DNA of 64,000 nucleotides from Spirodela intermedia (GCA_902729315.2 LR746270.1:3806501-3870500), one strand, 5' to 3'; counted from the stretch's first letter, positions 11,273 through 22,576 are shown. Program-made: numbers and translations. The notes: generated by a model not told the origin, from the sequence alone.

Positions 11273-13970
11273 AGATACTTGTCATAGGCAGTTTCCACAA
11301 GCTTGTTCTGCAGCCTCTTGATTTCGTCAACTCTCTGCTTCAGGGAGCCGCCAACGGTGTCTACAGATCCAAACAAGAACATGTGCCTCTCCAGCATCCT
11401 TTTGACCAGAGCGGTCACCGCAACCACACCGTCCTTTGCGTCAACGACCAACTGCTTGAGATGCTTCAGCTGCCCTATAAAAGGAAAAAAATAAGAAAAA
11501 CAGGGTCAACGTTTGAGCTCAACCCAGGATTTCTTCATCATACCATATAGAGGGAAACAAAGAAAATAAACCATTATTTTCCAATTAAGACTACTAAACA
11601 ACGGCGAATTATGGATCAGAAAATATACAGATTTTTATAAATTTTAGATGACTGACGGTTAAAAAATTACAACTTCATAAAAATTATAGTTGTTGATCGG
11701 AACGGGGATAATAAATTAGCATGATAAGAAAGACCTCCAAATGCGATCATCCAGCTAGGAAATTAAATTTTAAACCTATTTTTTTTCTAAATTTAAGACG
11801 AAAACAGATCCAAATATTAGCATATAAAACACCCATTAAACGGAAAAAATCTGTACCTTGAGAAATAAAAATAAAAATAATAAGATTATAATCATTTTTT
11901 ACGTATTCTTGTTTCATAATTTTTTTTTAAATTGTACGTAAAAGAAAACCTCAGACATCGTCATGCAGGTAGAAGATTGAATCTGAGATCCATGTGATTG
12001 CGAATCTTTGCAACCTTTTTTGCAAAAAACGGACCCAAATAACAGAATTAAAGTAAGACATTTATCATGGGGACAGAAATCGGAATACAAATTTTATCAT
12101 TATTTTCCGATTTTCTATTTATTAAAAAGTTGATATCTATTTTTTTACTTTATACGTTATTATTTTTTTGTCATGCATAAAGTTCGAGTAAATGAACATG
12201 TGAAAAAGAATTTCCACATACATCATCAAGCAACTAAAAGATTAAATTTTCATCTTCGCCATTTTTTGGGTAAAAGAAAAGCAAATATTTATCAAAAAAT
12301 CAGCAAATAAAACGCCCATCAAGAGGGAAAAGAAATTGTACCCAGAGAAATGTAAATCTTGAAGCAAGGCTTGAAGGGTTGAATCTCGTAGAGACAATAG
12401 AGGCAGTACAATCCCCCCAGTCTCCGTTGCAGGGTGCCTGGGCGAGTCATGTTCCCTGCAGATATGAAGCAGGATCTGATCTCATGACTCTTGGATCAAA
12501 ACATCAACTTCACCAAATATTCTACAGAAAAAAAATCGAGCCCTTTCACGACAGGAAATCCACACATGATTAAATAACCTCGGCTTCCCTTCCAAGATTC
12601 AGGCCTTTATAGTTCTGCTCATCATTTTTGCAAAATTTTTGTCGAAAGAGCTCTCGGCCTAAGAATTTCAACACTTCTCCCGATATCAAGCTCATCCCAT
12701 GCTCTACAGCCTCACGCATTAAAAAATCTCCAAATCAGAGACTTCACCTCCAACAGAGACCAAGGCAGCAAGCAACAGAGGCTATTCCACATGTAATCGT
12801 CCAGACCTACCCACAACTTTGATTAACGTTTTTTTTCTAATTTAGTGTCGATAATCAACTCCGATGAATGCTGGGAAATCATTGAATAGCGCCGTTTCCG
12901 TGTATGTTCCAACCCCCTAAGGTCAGCAGCGATCTTAGACATTACAAATTATATAAGTATGAGTGAGCTGCCATAGATGACATACTGTGAAGTTAGGAGT
13001 GGAGAAGATCAGAGCGAAGCTCACATAAATTCATAGAAAAAACTAGTAGTGGGCGTACCAATGCAGTGGGCGTAGAGAGACTGCATGAAGACGGCCGAGT
13101 TGCTGGTGGGCCGGCCCTCGTAGAGGTAGGAGAATTTCCGGGACGACCACACTTTCTTGAAGGCAGAGAACGAGGGTGATCCACACTACACAGAGATTCA
13201 ATTCTCACGACTTTTCATAAAAAAGAAAAACAAGATCAATGAAGAACATCAGACAACAGCCATACCCAGAAGAAAAGAAGAGGACAGGTGGAGTGACCTG
13301 ACTATATTCATCCAGCAGCTCGTCGATGTCCTTCTCGAATGGCGCCAGGTCCATCATGCTCACCATCGCCCACAACGCCTATCAGCAAGAAGGCACAAAG
13401 ATGAACATCATTCTCTCGAATTTCATCAAGAACATATATGCATATTAATATAAATATATAAATATATACACATATACTTTTGGACAGCTTATGAAAAGCA
13501 TAGTTCGTATGAGGTTTTTTGGAAACAGAACCAAAAATATGTGAGGACAGTCCAACAGCAACTAGATATTCGAGAAATAAAACGATCAAGCATGGAGCAA
13601 AAAAATAATTTTGCCGCTGACTCCAGAGGAGTAATCCCTGGCCCCGCGTACTCTCGAAGAAGATGGGAGAATTCGAACCGCAGCGCTGCAAGGGGTCAAA
13701 ATCCGGACAAGAGGAGAGAAGCGATCGGGGGAGGGGAGGCGGGGGAGAGGGGAAGGAAGCCAGAGAGTGGAGAGAGAGAGAAGGTGGGTTACAGGAAAAC
13801 GAGATGAAGTACGAAGAGAGACGTACCGTGTCGCCCTCGCCGGCTTCTCCACCGCTCCGACAGCCGCAACGCCGCCGCCGGGTTCTCCTGCGGCGCTGAG
13901 CTACGCCGCCCCCGCGCTCTCCCGCTCCCCCAACCTCCCGCTGCTCTGTCTGTCTGTCTCTCTCTCTCAA
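10540..13970 (-). CDS. SNAP43: SNAPc subunit SNAP43/SNAPC1-like protein (8 exons)
   Basis: Predicted subunit of the small nuclear RNA-activating protein complex, which binds the upstream element of snRNA promoters for Pol II and Pol III. Exons: 13970-13827, 13378-13298, 13185-13059, 12455-12342, 11474-11279, 11194-11149, 10953-10878, 10748-10540. The phases sum to 330 residues. Diagnostic stretches are MVSMMDLAPFEKDIDELLDE, KVWSSRKFSYLYEGRP, RRLGGLYCLYCLYEIQPFKP (matching the RVGALYLLYGLY region of animal SNAPC1), VTALVKRMLERHMFLFGSVD, KKMSTDYARAKELAI and a charged C-terminal tail. Intron 6 holds an AGTTAG-type repeat plus a GA tract, and intron 5 side sequence also has GA repeats. The first exon is weak: its ATG (13970) lies in a CT/GA-derived, Arg-rich frame only 14 bp from a Site II motif, although it is the only frame I found that reaches the exon-2 phase. 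Confidence 0.85.
10765..10872. repeat. (AGTTAG)n hexamer tract followed by (GA)n, in SNAP43 intron
   Basis: About nine GTTAGA/GTTAAA hexamers (about 10771-10826) run into an uninterrupted GA tract up to about 10871, immediately before the donor site of the preceding exon. The hexamer differs from plant telomere repeats by one position. It lies wholly in the intron between the last two exons. Confidence 0.85.
11233..11270. repeat. (GA)n microsatellite in a SNAP43 intron
   Basis: Nineteen or so GA units immediately intronic of the exon ending at 11279. On the coding strand it reads CT and follows the GTATCT donor within ten bases. Confidence 0.9.
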
Positions 13971-14160
13971 CCGCTGCTTGATTTGGGCCGGCTGATTTGA
14001 TGTACCAGAGAATGGGCCTCGTATTTATCTAAAAAAGGAAGCCCAGTCAACTCCGGATACCGGACCCAGGGACTTTTTGGGCCACTGGTCCGTGTGCTCA
14101 GTCCCCATTAGCCTCAGCTCATTATCACGGGCCATGGGCCCGTGTGGTGGGACCCGCCAG
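13971..14160 (-). promoter_or_regulatory. Site II (TGGGCC) cluster upstream of SNAP43
   Basis: Five Site II-type motifs occur within 160 bp: TGGGCC at 13984, 14013, 14078 and 14135, and AGCCCA at 14040. Site II elements are bound by TCP factors and are typical of plant housekeeping, cell-cycle and translation-related promoters. The position fits the promoter of the SNAP43 gene, though the first motif lies so close to the proposed ATG that the transcript must start upstream of it or the start codon is misplaced. Confidence 0.6.
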
Positions 14161-14706
14161 CGCGGGCGGGAAAGACGTTGAAGGAATGTATTCTCGGGGG
14201 ATGGGGGGGGGTTCCATCTGGACCAATCAAAAGAGGGCCCATGAGGTTCGCGGCCAACGTGGATTCCTCCGAACCAGAAGATACTCGGGGCATTTTTGTC
14301 ATTCACTCCCAATATATCCAACTTCTTCGGGAACCTGCCAGCCAAATCAGGGTCGCTTTCGGCCCCTCAAGGAAAGCTTCCTACTCCGGCTGATGTTACA
14401 GCCGGTAAGAGAGAGAGAGAGAGAGAGAGGGGAGCCCCAGCGGTCAAGGAGGTGAAGAAGACAGGAGTTGCTTGTCGATCTTGAGGAGATGTTGGAATCT
14501 ACATGCCTAATTTGAGAAGGGATCTGCGAAGATGGCCAGATCACTGCAAGGGGATGCGATCAGGAGGGCGGGCGCCGATCTGGTGCCGTCGATCTGTCTG
14601 TTTCCGCCGAGCGATAAACGGCGGCGATCACGTCAGTTTCCGGATTGGCCGTTGCTGCGGCATGGTGGCCTACGCGACTTTTCTGTTACTATCAGTGAGA
14701 GAGACC
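14161..14706. other. Spacer between DUF4228 gene and SNAP43 promoter
   Basis: No gene is supported. It holds a GA microsatellite at about 14408-14430 and probably the 3'UTR of the DUF4228 gene at its right side. Overlapping open frames on the plus strand are shadows of GC-rich sequence. Confidence 0.5.
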
Positions 14707-15201
14707 TCAGTCGTGCGAGGAGAATTCTGGAATGGCACCCAATCTGGGCGGGAAATTACGGCCACTGCCACTCCCCTTCCTGCTCCGCCGCTGGCCGGCC
14801 GTCGGCTCGGAGGGAGAGCAGGACGAAACGCTCCTTCGAAGCTCCTCTCCTTCTCCGAGATGGCCTCCGAATGCGGCGGCGCAGCCGCTCTTCACTAGCG
14901 CGGCGCTGGCCTTCACGGCGAGTGCCGCCATCTCCTCCGAGTGAAGCCGCCGGCGGAGCATGGAGCGCGGGAGGACGAAGTAGATCTGTCCAGGCTGGAG
15001 CTCCTCCTCTTCCCCCACCTCCCTCACGTAGTCCTCGAAATCCATGTCGTCGGCGTCGCAGATGAAGAAGGAGCCGGGGCTCTTGAGCAGAACCTGGAAG
15101 ACCTTCACCGGCGCGGCGAACTCCAACAGCCTCCCGTCCTCCGCTATCACCTTCGCCGTCGAGCACGCCGCCGTCACCTCGCATGAATTGCAGGCTCCCA
15201 T
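14707..15201 (-). CDS. PADRE / DUF4228 domain protein, likely N-myristoylated
   Basis: Single exon, 164 residues. The start at 15201 is chosen because MGACNSCEVTAACSTAKVI is the typical N-terminus of this plant family: Gly2 suits N-myristoylation and the nearby Cys residues suit palmitoylation. The domain continues with DGRLLEFAAPVKVFQVLL, a SFFICDADDMDFEDYV segment, LQPGQIYFVLPRSML (very characteristic) and EEMAALAVKASAALVKSG. The C-terminus has basic GQRRSRKGSGSGRNFPPRL. The family is plant-specific, often stress-responsive, and of uncertain molecular function. A GA microsatellite (15279-15332) lies in the 5' leader, and a CACGTG G-box sits at 15687, about 485 bp upstream. Confidence 0.93.
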   Translation of the reverse strand: MGACNSCEVTAACSTAKVIAEDGRLLEFAAPVKVFQVLLKSPGSFFICDADDMDFEDYVREVGEEEELQPGQIYFVLPRSMLRRRLHSEEMAALAVKASAALVKSGCAAAFGGHLGEGEELRRSVSSCSPSEPTAGQRRSRKGSGSGRNFPPRLGAIPEFSSHD

Positions 15202-15273
15202 CCCTCGCCAGCGCCGGCGACCGCCACCCTCTCCGACGAAGCTCGGGACTAGACACTGAAGCCGTAACAGAAT

Positions 15274-15335
<62 letters not shown>

Positions 15336-16240
15336 GGGAGGGAGAAGCGAGGAGGGGGTTAAAAAGGGTGGCAGGATAGGAGAGATACGTCATCTATTTT
15401 GTCGGATAGCGAATCAGCCGCCAGCCTGGATGGATGGCGCGAAGGATAGCGGGGAACGTGTAGAGAGGGAAATGGGCGCCAAATTAAGGGCAAAGAGGGA
15501 AAATCAAGTGCCTTGGTAGCTGAGGAGCACTCGTCAAGCGCCACATACCCATATGGGTGGCGGCGCATGGGGCGGCAGTCCCCATATATATCGGGGGCCA
15601 CGAGGAACAGGCATGGCGAAGACTGCGGAAGAGGCGGACAGGAAGGAGACGTGGCGAGAGCACAGCCAGGCGGGTGGCGATGACTCCACGTGTCGGGCAG
15701 CGCGTCGGGAGCGAGCGGCGGCGAAACAAGTCTTGAAGAGGGTAAAAATCGCCGGCGGCTCTAGAAGTGTCTCTGTTCATCACTTTGACTTTTCCAGGAT
15801 CTCAGACAAGATAACGAGGTAAGAAACCGCCGCGAGAGGGTTGACCTGCGATGGCGACGCCGCCATATAGGGAGCCCCTTCCTTTCTCCACGGTGCTCAA
15901 GGGTACCTCCGCAAGTCCTAGCCTATTCCTATGATAGTGCTAAGATATTTCCCCCCTAGATTTGGACTTCCACTTTCACGGAAGAACATCAGCCTCTGAC
16001 CTTCAGCAGTGGGGCCATGTATGACTTTAGCTTGGGCATGACTTAGAACTAGGGTCAAATCCAGACTTAGCGGGCCCATTAGAGGACTCAAGCTCGGCCG
16101 AGGCAGCTTCAGGCCCAGAAAGCCACCGGAGATCCTGGCACCAATACCAACACGCCCGCCCAGAATTTGATGATTTCTTTCATTATTAACGGGCTCTCCT
16201 TTAATGAGATTTCCTTTATTTTTCTTACTTTGCTTTGCTT
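15202..16240. promoter_or_regulatory. 5' leader and upstream flank of the DUF4228 gene
   Basis: Contains a 54-bp GA tract (15279-15332), a CACGTG core at 15687-15692 and GC-rich sequence to about 15900. A 28-codon ORF from ATG 15851 has no support as a gene. The right edge meets the LTR start at 16241. Confidence 0.4.
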
Positions 16241-17221
16241 TGTAATGCCCCGGTAACGTTGGTCGTGAGGACCCCGTGCTCCCGGTTGGAGCTCTATCGC
16301 CACCATCTGCCGTCGTTGCTCTCGTTCCGCCGTCTGCTCGTTTCCACCGTTGCCTTCTCTCTCTATCGCCGCCGTTCAGCCTTCCGCCCGCCTCCTCTGT
16401 CGCCATCTCCCTTCGTCGCCGCCATTCAGCCTTTCACTGCTTCCACCGTTGTTGTCTCCCTCTGTCGCTGCCATTCATCCTTCCATCTTCTTCCATCGTC
16501 GCCGACTCCCTCCATCGCTGCCGTTCCACCTTCCGCCTGTCTCCATTGACACCATCTCCCTCCAGCGCCGTCATCTCACCTTCCTCCTTCATCGCCACCG
16601 TCGTTCCACCCGTTTCCTGCCACGTAAGATTCGGTCTACCAAGTCAGCCGCCCGGTTTGGCGCTCACGGAATGGTTAGGGCAGAAGTACCAGTGAGCCAT
16701 TGTTGCGCCGCCTTGTCACTAACCCATTACCGAGGCTCCTCTCATCACCACCCCTGGGTCCCTTTTACGTCGGATCCTTACCCACCGAGCAGCTCTCTTG
16801 GACCTAAACCATAGCTCGATCAGCTCCAGCCCTCCGGTCTGTCTAGTGACCTGGTCAACATTCTCATCGAGTAAACAGTCAACATCATCATCAAAGGTCA
16901 ACAGACAGCTATTCACCTCTCTGACTTGGGTTTCTCTGGTGACTTCTCTCCACATCTAGTACTCCCAATTCTTACACCTAGTAAACATTGCTCTTTTAAT
17001 ACATATTATTCTTATAATTGTCGCATTGAGTGAGTTTCATAAGATGACCACCTTTATTCACCTTTATAAGTACCTTATGTCTAGTGGTTTGCATAAACCA
17101 CTTGATCCCAGTCCCACTTTCTTGTTATTGGATGATTTTGAGTATGATTTGAATTTCTCATTTTATTTATAATAGTATTTATAGTTTATGTAATGTGTAT
17201 TTTATTTCTCTTATGTCCTCA
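16241..17221 (+). repeat. Probable 5' LTR of the gypsy-like element
   Basis: Starts with TGTAATGCCCC, a frequent start for plant gypsy LTRs, and ends CCTCA just before the primer-binding site. The segment at about 16300-16610 is a C-rich, degenerate roughly 45-50-bp repeat built on TTCCACCGTTGTC / TCGCCGCCATTCAGCCTTC, which gives proline/serine-rich shadow ORFs in all plus frames. Confidence 0.5.
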
Positions 17222-17225
17222 ATTT

Positions 17226-17237
17226 TGGTATCAGAGC
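17226..17237 (+). other. Retroelement primer-binding site (initiator tRNA-Met)
   Basis: TGGTATCAGAGC is the standard plant LTR-retroelement primer site, complementary to the 3' end of initiator methionyl-tRNA. It supports the LTR boundary at about 17221. Confidence 0.8.
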
Positions 17238-20200
17238 ATGCATTGCATCATAGGTCACACATCTTTATTATATTCATCACACTTGTCTCTAAGATAAGAC
17301 ATCTATACCCCACTCTCTACTTATTAGACTATGCCCACATATCTTCTAAGTTTATGTCGTCATACTTAGTTGAAGAAGATTGATTTAATCTTGATACGGA
17401 GGATAATGTTCTTCCATAAGTGAAGAAAATGATGACTTTATAATGTGACTTAATTGTTGTATAATAAATTATGTAAATTTAAAATTTATAAAACTATAAA
17501 ATATTAATTTTATATTTTTAGAAATATTTTAGTACAAATAAATTAATTATAATTTTTCAAAAGGTTCTAAAAGTAAAAGTAAATTTCTAAATTGATCACA
17601 AGTATGTAAGATAATACATGATAATATTTTAATTTTTTCAAATAATATATATATATTTAAATAATTTTTATATTAAATATTAAATATTAAATATATTAAA
17701 AAATTTATGAAAAAGTGAAATTCGGGTGTAGACGTCAAGATGATGTCATCATCTTGACAAATGAGACTCGAGTGAAATAGAGTTCATCTAGAGACGATTT
17801 AATTGATCAAATTAAGATCCATAAAAGTAAAAAAGAATCATAATTGAGTAAAAAATATTTTCTTAATTTAAAATTATATAAATCTTACTAAATTAAGTAT
17901 TAAGTTTAAAGTAAAAAAAGTAGAGTTTTGGCCTCGCGACAACAATTGTTAGAATTCTATATATTTGAGAAGATTATCAAGTGATGTCCATAGCTTCAAA
18001 GGCTACCTTTAGATATAGATAATATATGCAATATCTATATCTTTTTGTAAAGTCTAAAAATCAATGAAATAAGTCAACAAATCATTTTTAAGAGCTGTTA
18101 CCCAGTAAAGTAAAAATACAACAACTAGATTTTCGATGATTGTCACCTAGTGGAGATAAGTTAGATGAAGGTGGGGTGTATCTTAGAAAGCTTCATTCTC
18201 AAGTTTGTGTTGTAAGAAGATGCTCTTCATTATATCTAATGCACTTTGAGGAGGCGACAACTTTTCTTCTAATAAGTCATCATCTTCCTGACAACAACTC
18301 ATTCGTTGATTAATTAAAGATGATTTTTTTGATAGTTTCGTCATATTTTTATCTAAAATTATTTGACAACTAATAATGATGATCCCCAAATTACATTGAT
18401 AACATTTTTGCTGATGATTGAGTGATTTTGGTGGCTTAATTGTTGACCAATATTCTATAAGAAAATCATAATTTAGTCAAATAAAAATATGAAATTTGTC
18501 TTTGATGGAATTCTAACCCTTGTCGATTGCCTAACTATGTGAGAGAGATAATTTGAATTACTTACATACCCTTACTCAATGACATCATAGAGGTATTTAC
18601 TTCTTGTGATTAGAAAATTTAGGTATTAAAATTATTGACAACCTGTTAGTGAGCAATGACTTGGGTTTAGTCTCACATCGAATATTTCTCAAGTTTTGAG
18701 ACAAATATATATAGTAATACTATCTTGTTATGGTCAATATAGTGCTCTCACGGTCTATATGACCACTCCTTGCCCCACACCTAGTTGACCATTAGTAACA
18801 TGGAAGGGGAGTGATGCACACGTGCCCCCAACTTGTCCTTAACCACCTAAGCCTCTTGTTCAAGTTTCATATTTATCATTCAAAATTATGTCACGTGGAT
18901 GAGGAGTCAACCCTACTAAAAATGTTGTTTAAGAAATAGGATCTTTGTCTCATGTAAATTTTTAGGAAAACATTGAACAAAAGTTTGAAGATTTGCATGA
19001 TACATTGAAAGAAATTTTCACTTGTGTGCCAACATTAGACATAACAAAAATGATATGAGGTGTCCTACATAGAGGCAACTAATAAAAAAAAAATTCATTA
19101 GCTCTTATGATTAGTTTTTATTTGTACCTAGAAATATAAGTAGATTTGAAGAGGATGATTCAAATGATTTTTGAATGAAAATTATTTTATCAAGTTTATT
19201 TGTCATTTAAATATAGAAGGAATTCAAGATTAGTTGAAGTTGAGTTTTTTTTTTGAATATATGAAGATTCAAGAAAGAAAGGATATTAAATTTGTAACAT
19301 AGAAATTGAAAGGTGGAGCATCATCATGGTGAGAACAAATTCAGGTGGGACAAAAAAGTTGATGCTTTCTATGAACAATGAGAAGTAGATAATGTCTTTA
19401 TGATTTTTGATCATTTATCTAAAAAGACATTTTATGAAATGTAAGAAAATAAATGATGACATACAAGTAAGCAACTTATTATTTAAGGGAGTAATTTGTT
19501 TGCATAGAGTTCTAAAATCAATCACATCTAATCAATACAAAAGTTTCTATCACACTGTTTGCATATCCTTTGGAGTAGATTTGATTTTTTTAAAAACTTA
19601 GTAGAATCAATTACCTCCAACAGCTTGTTAAACTAAAATACTAACATGACATTCAAAAGTTTGATTCATCATATTTGAGGAGATAAATCAAGATATCAGA
19701 ATTATGTTTTGGCTCAAGTTGAATTTGTCTTTTTTTTTATAGTAAATAACTATATTAATCAATCTTTATTTTCTATTATTTATTATCTTCCTTAAAATAT
19801 TTTTATAAATTCAACACATTTAACTGAACAAACAAGTATTATAGCTAGCAAAATGCCAAAACATATCAAAATACTCCATGAGATTATTAAGCAATATCAT
19901 TCAGCTAATTAAAATAATTATAAATTGGTGGCTAATAAGAAGATACTTTAAAATATTTTTAAAGTTGGTGATTTCGTTATAATATATTTCAAAAAATAAA
20001 TATTTCCACAATATTTATAATAAGCTAATGTTGAAGAAATATGATCTATTAAAAAAATTAAAAAAATTAATGATGATATATGTATCATTAACATACTAGA
20101 AAAATGAATATATTATCTAACTTGAATGTAATTGATATTTAGTATTGTCATATAGAGTCACATTAAGATCAATGATGAATTCTTTTCAAACATGGTAGAT

Positions 20201-20450
20201 TGATGCAGAATATGCACATAATTAAGAAAAGTCCAACATTAATGGACCAAATGGCTAAATAATTCGATGGATGAAGTGCAATGATGAGATAGCCCAAGAT
20301 CAGGTTAACCTCATAATAAAATACATGAAAAATATGTCAAAGAATAGTTCTATTAATTTTCCTACTTTATTGTATATTTTTAAAATTAAATATTATGACA
20401 ATTGTAAAATCATCCATTTTTTTAAGGATGTTTTGACTGATTTTCGACCT

Positions 20451-20517
20451 ATTTAAAGGCTCTAACATTGTAACCTTACATTCATTATCAAACAGTACTA
20501 GTTTTTCCCTCTTTGAA

Positions 20518-20554
<37 letters not shown>

Positions 20555-20951
20555 TGTGGATTTAATAATTGAAGTTTCCAAGGCCGAATTTCTTCATTTA
20601 AAATTAATGTCTTTTGGATTCAAGGCCGAATTTTCTATTTCCCACAACTTTCGCTGCGTTATAAATATATAGAAAGGGAGAAGAGAGAGAAAGAGAGAGA
20701 GAGATGACTCCTTGAAGTTTTGACGATAATGGGTTTCAGGTCTCAGATTATTCTCCCAATCCATCCACACGAGCACACAATGATAGAGGACCGGCTTCTT
20801 CTTCTTCTACGTCGGGCGAACTAAGCTCCGCCCAGATGAGCCACCTCTAAGAAAAGACGTGGGTTCTCACAGACAGGATCAATACAAGAAGAAGAAGAGG
20901 AAGACAAAGAAGAAGAAACGACGGGTGGGGTTACTGGTGTGAAGGGGAGGC
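20451..20951. other. Spacer and 3'UTR of the COR413 gene
   Basis: Holds a (TC)n tract at 20523-20551 and a GA tract at about 20679-20704. No ORF is supported. The part adjoining 20951 is the likely COR413 3'UTR. Confidence 0.5.
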
Positions 20952-21269
20952 CTAGAGGAATTTCAGCACCAGGCACCAGGTTGGGTATACGAGGAGGAGG
21001 ATGATGCCGATGGAGTTGGAGACGCCGTGCTTCTTCGTGAAGGAGTTCCTGAAGCCCCCCGACGCCCTGATGTGCTCCTGCAGGAGGTAGCAGCCGATAA
21101 CCAGGCAGATCACCGCCCCCACCACCGTGCTGTCCCTCACCGTGTTCGCCAGGATCTTCGGCGCCACAACCAGTAGCAGTATCAGCGACCCCGGCAGCTC
21201 CAACCAGTCTTCACCAAGAGAGATAGAGATAGATAGATAGTTAGATAGATCGATAGATAGATTGATAGT

Positions 21270-21304
<35 letters not shown>

Positions 21305-21820
21305 CAGAGACAGAGACAGAGAGAGGGCGAAGGGGGATGATGGAGGAGGGTGGAGCTCACCTGGGAAGCGGCGGGGGAAGAAGAGGCGCAGGACGACGGT
21401 GATGAAGGCGATCCACTTACCGACGTCCCCTCTGGAGGAGAAGGCAAAGGACGGCTTCTTAGAGCGCTAAAATCGGACGAAGGGTGGGAAGGGATTAGAG
21501 AGAAGGCCCACCCACCGGAGAAACTTGAAGAGGACGGAGGGAAGGCTCAGGAAGATGTAGGGGATCAAGAGGGCGGTCAGCATGTTGGTCTTCCAGTTCG
21601 TCCGATCCAGAATCAGCAGATATCTGCGGAAAGCACCCACAATTCAGGCAGCAAGATCAGATCCATCTGTTCTACGAAGAATCCGCTCCAGAAATATGGG
21701 AACTGCCGCTGAATTTCCCGACAAAATTCGCAAGCAGAGGTTGAATTTCCAGGGGAAATCTCTGATTTCTGTGGCACGTCCATGACTGTGATGAAGAGAG
21801 CGAGAGCGAGAGAGAGAGAA

Positions 21821-21858
<38 letters not shown>

Positions 21859-22072
21859 TACCAGGTCCTTACATTGCGGCAACGGAGGCGAGGAATTTGA
21901 AGAAGGTCGTGCCGAACCCTAGGCTACTCGTGAGGATGATGGCGTGGGAGGCGAGGTTAGCCGCTGCCGCTCCGAGCTCGCGGAGATCGGACTGGATCAG
22001 CCTCTCCCCGCTGACGGCGCCGTCTGTCTTCATCGCCAGGTACTCGATCGCCGCCTCTCTCCCCATCCTCAC
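20952..22072 (-). CDS. COR413: Cold-regulated 413 plasma-membrane protein (COR413-PM), 4 exons
   Basis: Multi-pass membrane protein of the WCOR413/COR413 family, linked to cold acclimation and ABA response. Exons: 22072-21873, 21623-21516, 21431-21361, 21208-20952. The phases join to 211 residues, about the family length. Family hallmarks: EYLAMKTD near the start, DLRELGAAAANLASHA, LGFGTTFFKFLAS, then YLLILDRTNWKTNMLTALL, FLSLPSVLFKFLRGDVGKW, FPRRFPDWLELPGSLILLLV, VICLVIGCYLLQEHIRASGG and the C-terminal SIGIILLLVYPTWCLVL. Around five or six hydrophobic helices are evident. An alternative start (MGRE) lies two codons in. Introns 1 and 3 carry long GA, GATA and GAGACA microsatellites. The upstream DNA has CRT/DRE and G-box cores, matching the family's biology. 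Confidence 0.95.
21215..21328. repeat. GATA / GA / GAGACA compound microsatellite in COR413 intron 3
   Basis: GATAGATA-type tetramers (about 21219-21268), then GA units, then seven or so GAGACA hexamers up to 21325. The tract fills most of the 152-bp intron. Confidence 0.9.
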
Positions 22073-22212
22073 TCACAAACTACGCTCCTCACAATTTCAA
22101 TCGATCACACCTCGCAGAGGAACAGATCACCTTCTCCGATCAAACTGTCGTCGATCTCCTCTGCTCCTCTCGGCCGGCCTCTGTTCTTATCGGCGTCACG
22201 AGAGAGAGAGAG

Positions 22213-22352
22213 ATATTTAAATGGTTGTCCAGTTACAGGTCGGCAGCGGATCCGCATCACACGTGCCGACAGATGAGCTCGGCACTGCGCGGCCCACCTC
22301 GTGGCAGCATAATGGGGCTCTTGTGGTTGGTCCTGGGAATCGTTGCCACGTG
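22213..22352 (-). promoter_or_regulatory. COR413 promoter with TATA-like box, two CRT/DRE cores and two G-boxes
   Basis: Reading toward COR413 (ATG 22072): a TATA-like TATTTAAAT lies at 22214-22222. CRT/DRE cores GCCGAC occur at 22239-22244 (minus strand) and 22265-22270 (plus strand). An ACACGTG ABRE/G-box-like core at 22259-22265 directly abuts the second DRE, and GCCACGTGTC has its CACGTG core at 22347-22352. CRT/DRE is the CBF/DREB1 site and ACGTG the ABRE core, a pairing known from cold- and ABA-induced genes. Function is inferred from motif, spacing and gene identity. Confidence 0.65.
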
Positions 22353-22539
22353 TCTCTGTTATCCTGCTTTCGTCCTGGTTTCGGAAGCTGCGTTCGATGC
22401 GGACGCGCGGTAAGCGCACCGCGAGTACGGCAACCTCCAACCCCACTGGATATCCGGCCATCTCATTGACAGGCCTATTGCTAATTTATAATTCACATTT
22501 TAATATCAGGGAATAATTTCTTAAACCGCTGACCATAGT

Positions 22540-22576
<37 letters not shown>

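Larger units (their letters stand above)
16241..20450 (+). mobile_element. Degenerate Ty3/gypsy-type LTR retrotransposon (5' LTR, primer site, decayed body)
   Basis: A likely 5' LTR begins TGTAATGCCCCGG at 16241 and ends near 17221, five bases before a primer-binding site complementary to initiator tRNA-Met. The following about 3.2 kb is very AT-rich and full of stops. Short gypsy-like similarities remain: near 19305-19350 a gag-like KLKGGASSWW (with a stop inside), and at about 19850-20100 a stretch resembling the end of integrase (KMPKHIKILHEIIKQYHSAN, then VGDFVI and KKINDD). No matching 3' LTR was found by eye, so the element is truncated or too diverged. The boundaries past 17221 are approximate. 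Confidence 0.55.

Noticed and set aside
13308-13970. Uninterrupted 220-codon minus-strand ORF as a stand-alone gene
   Set aside because: Only its first 48 codons fit SNAP43 exon 1; the rest reads through intron 1 and then the wrong frame of exon 2.
15851-15937. 28-codon ORF starting MATPPYREPLPF as first exon of a gene cut by the LTR element
   Set aside because: Too short, no downstream exon found, and no homology recognised.
18670-18714. GTCTCACATCG followed 25 bp later by a TATATATAG, resembling a plant snRNA upstream element plus TATA box (tempting because a SNAPc gene is nearby)
   Set aside because: The element has one mismatch to the RTCCCACATCG consensus, no U-snRNA sequence follows, and (T)TAGTC(C/T)CACATCG is a common dispersed plant repeat sequence.
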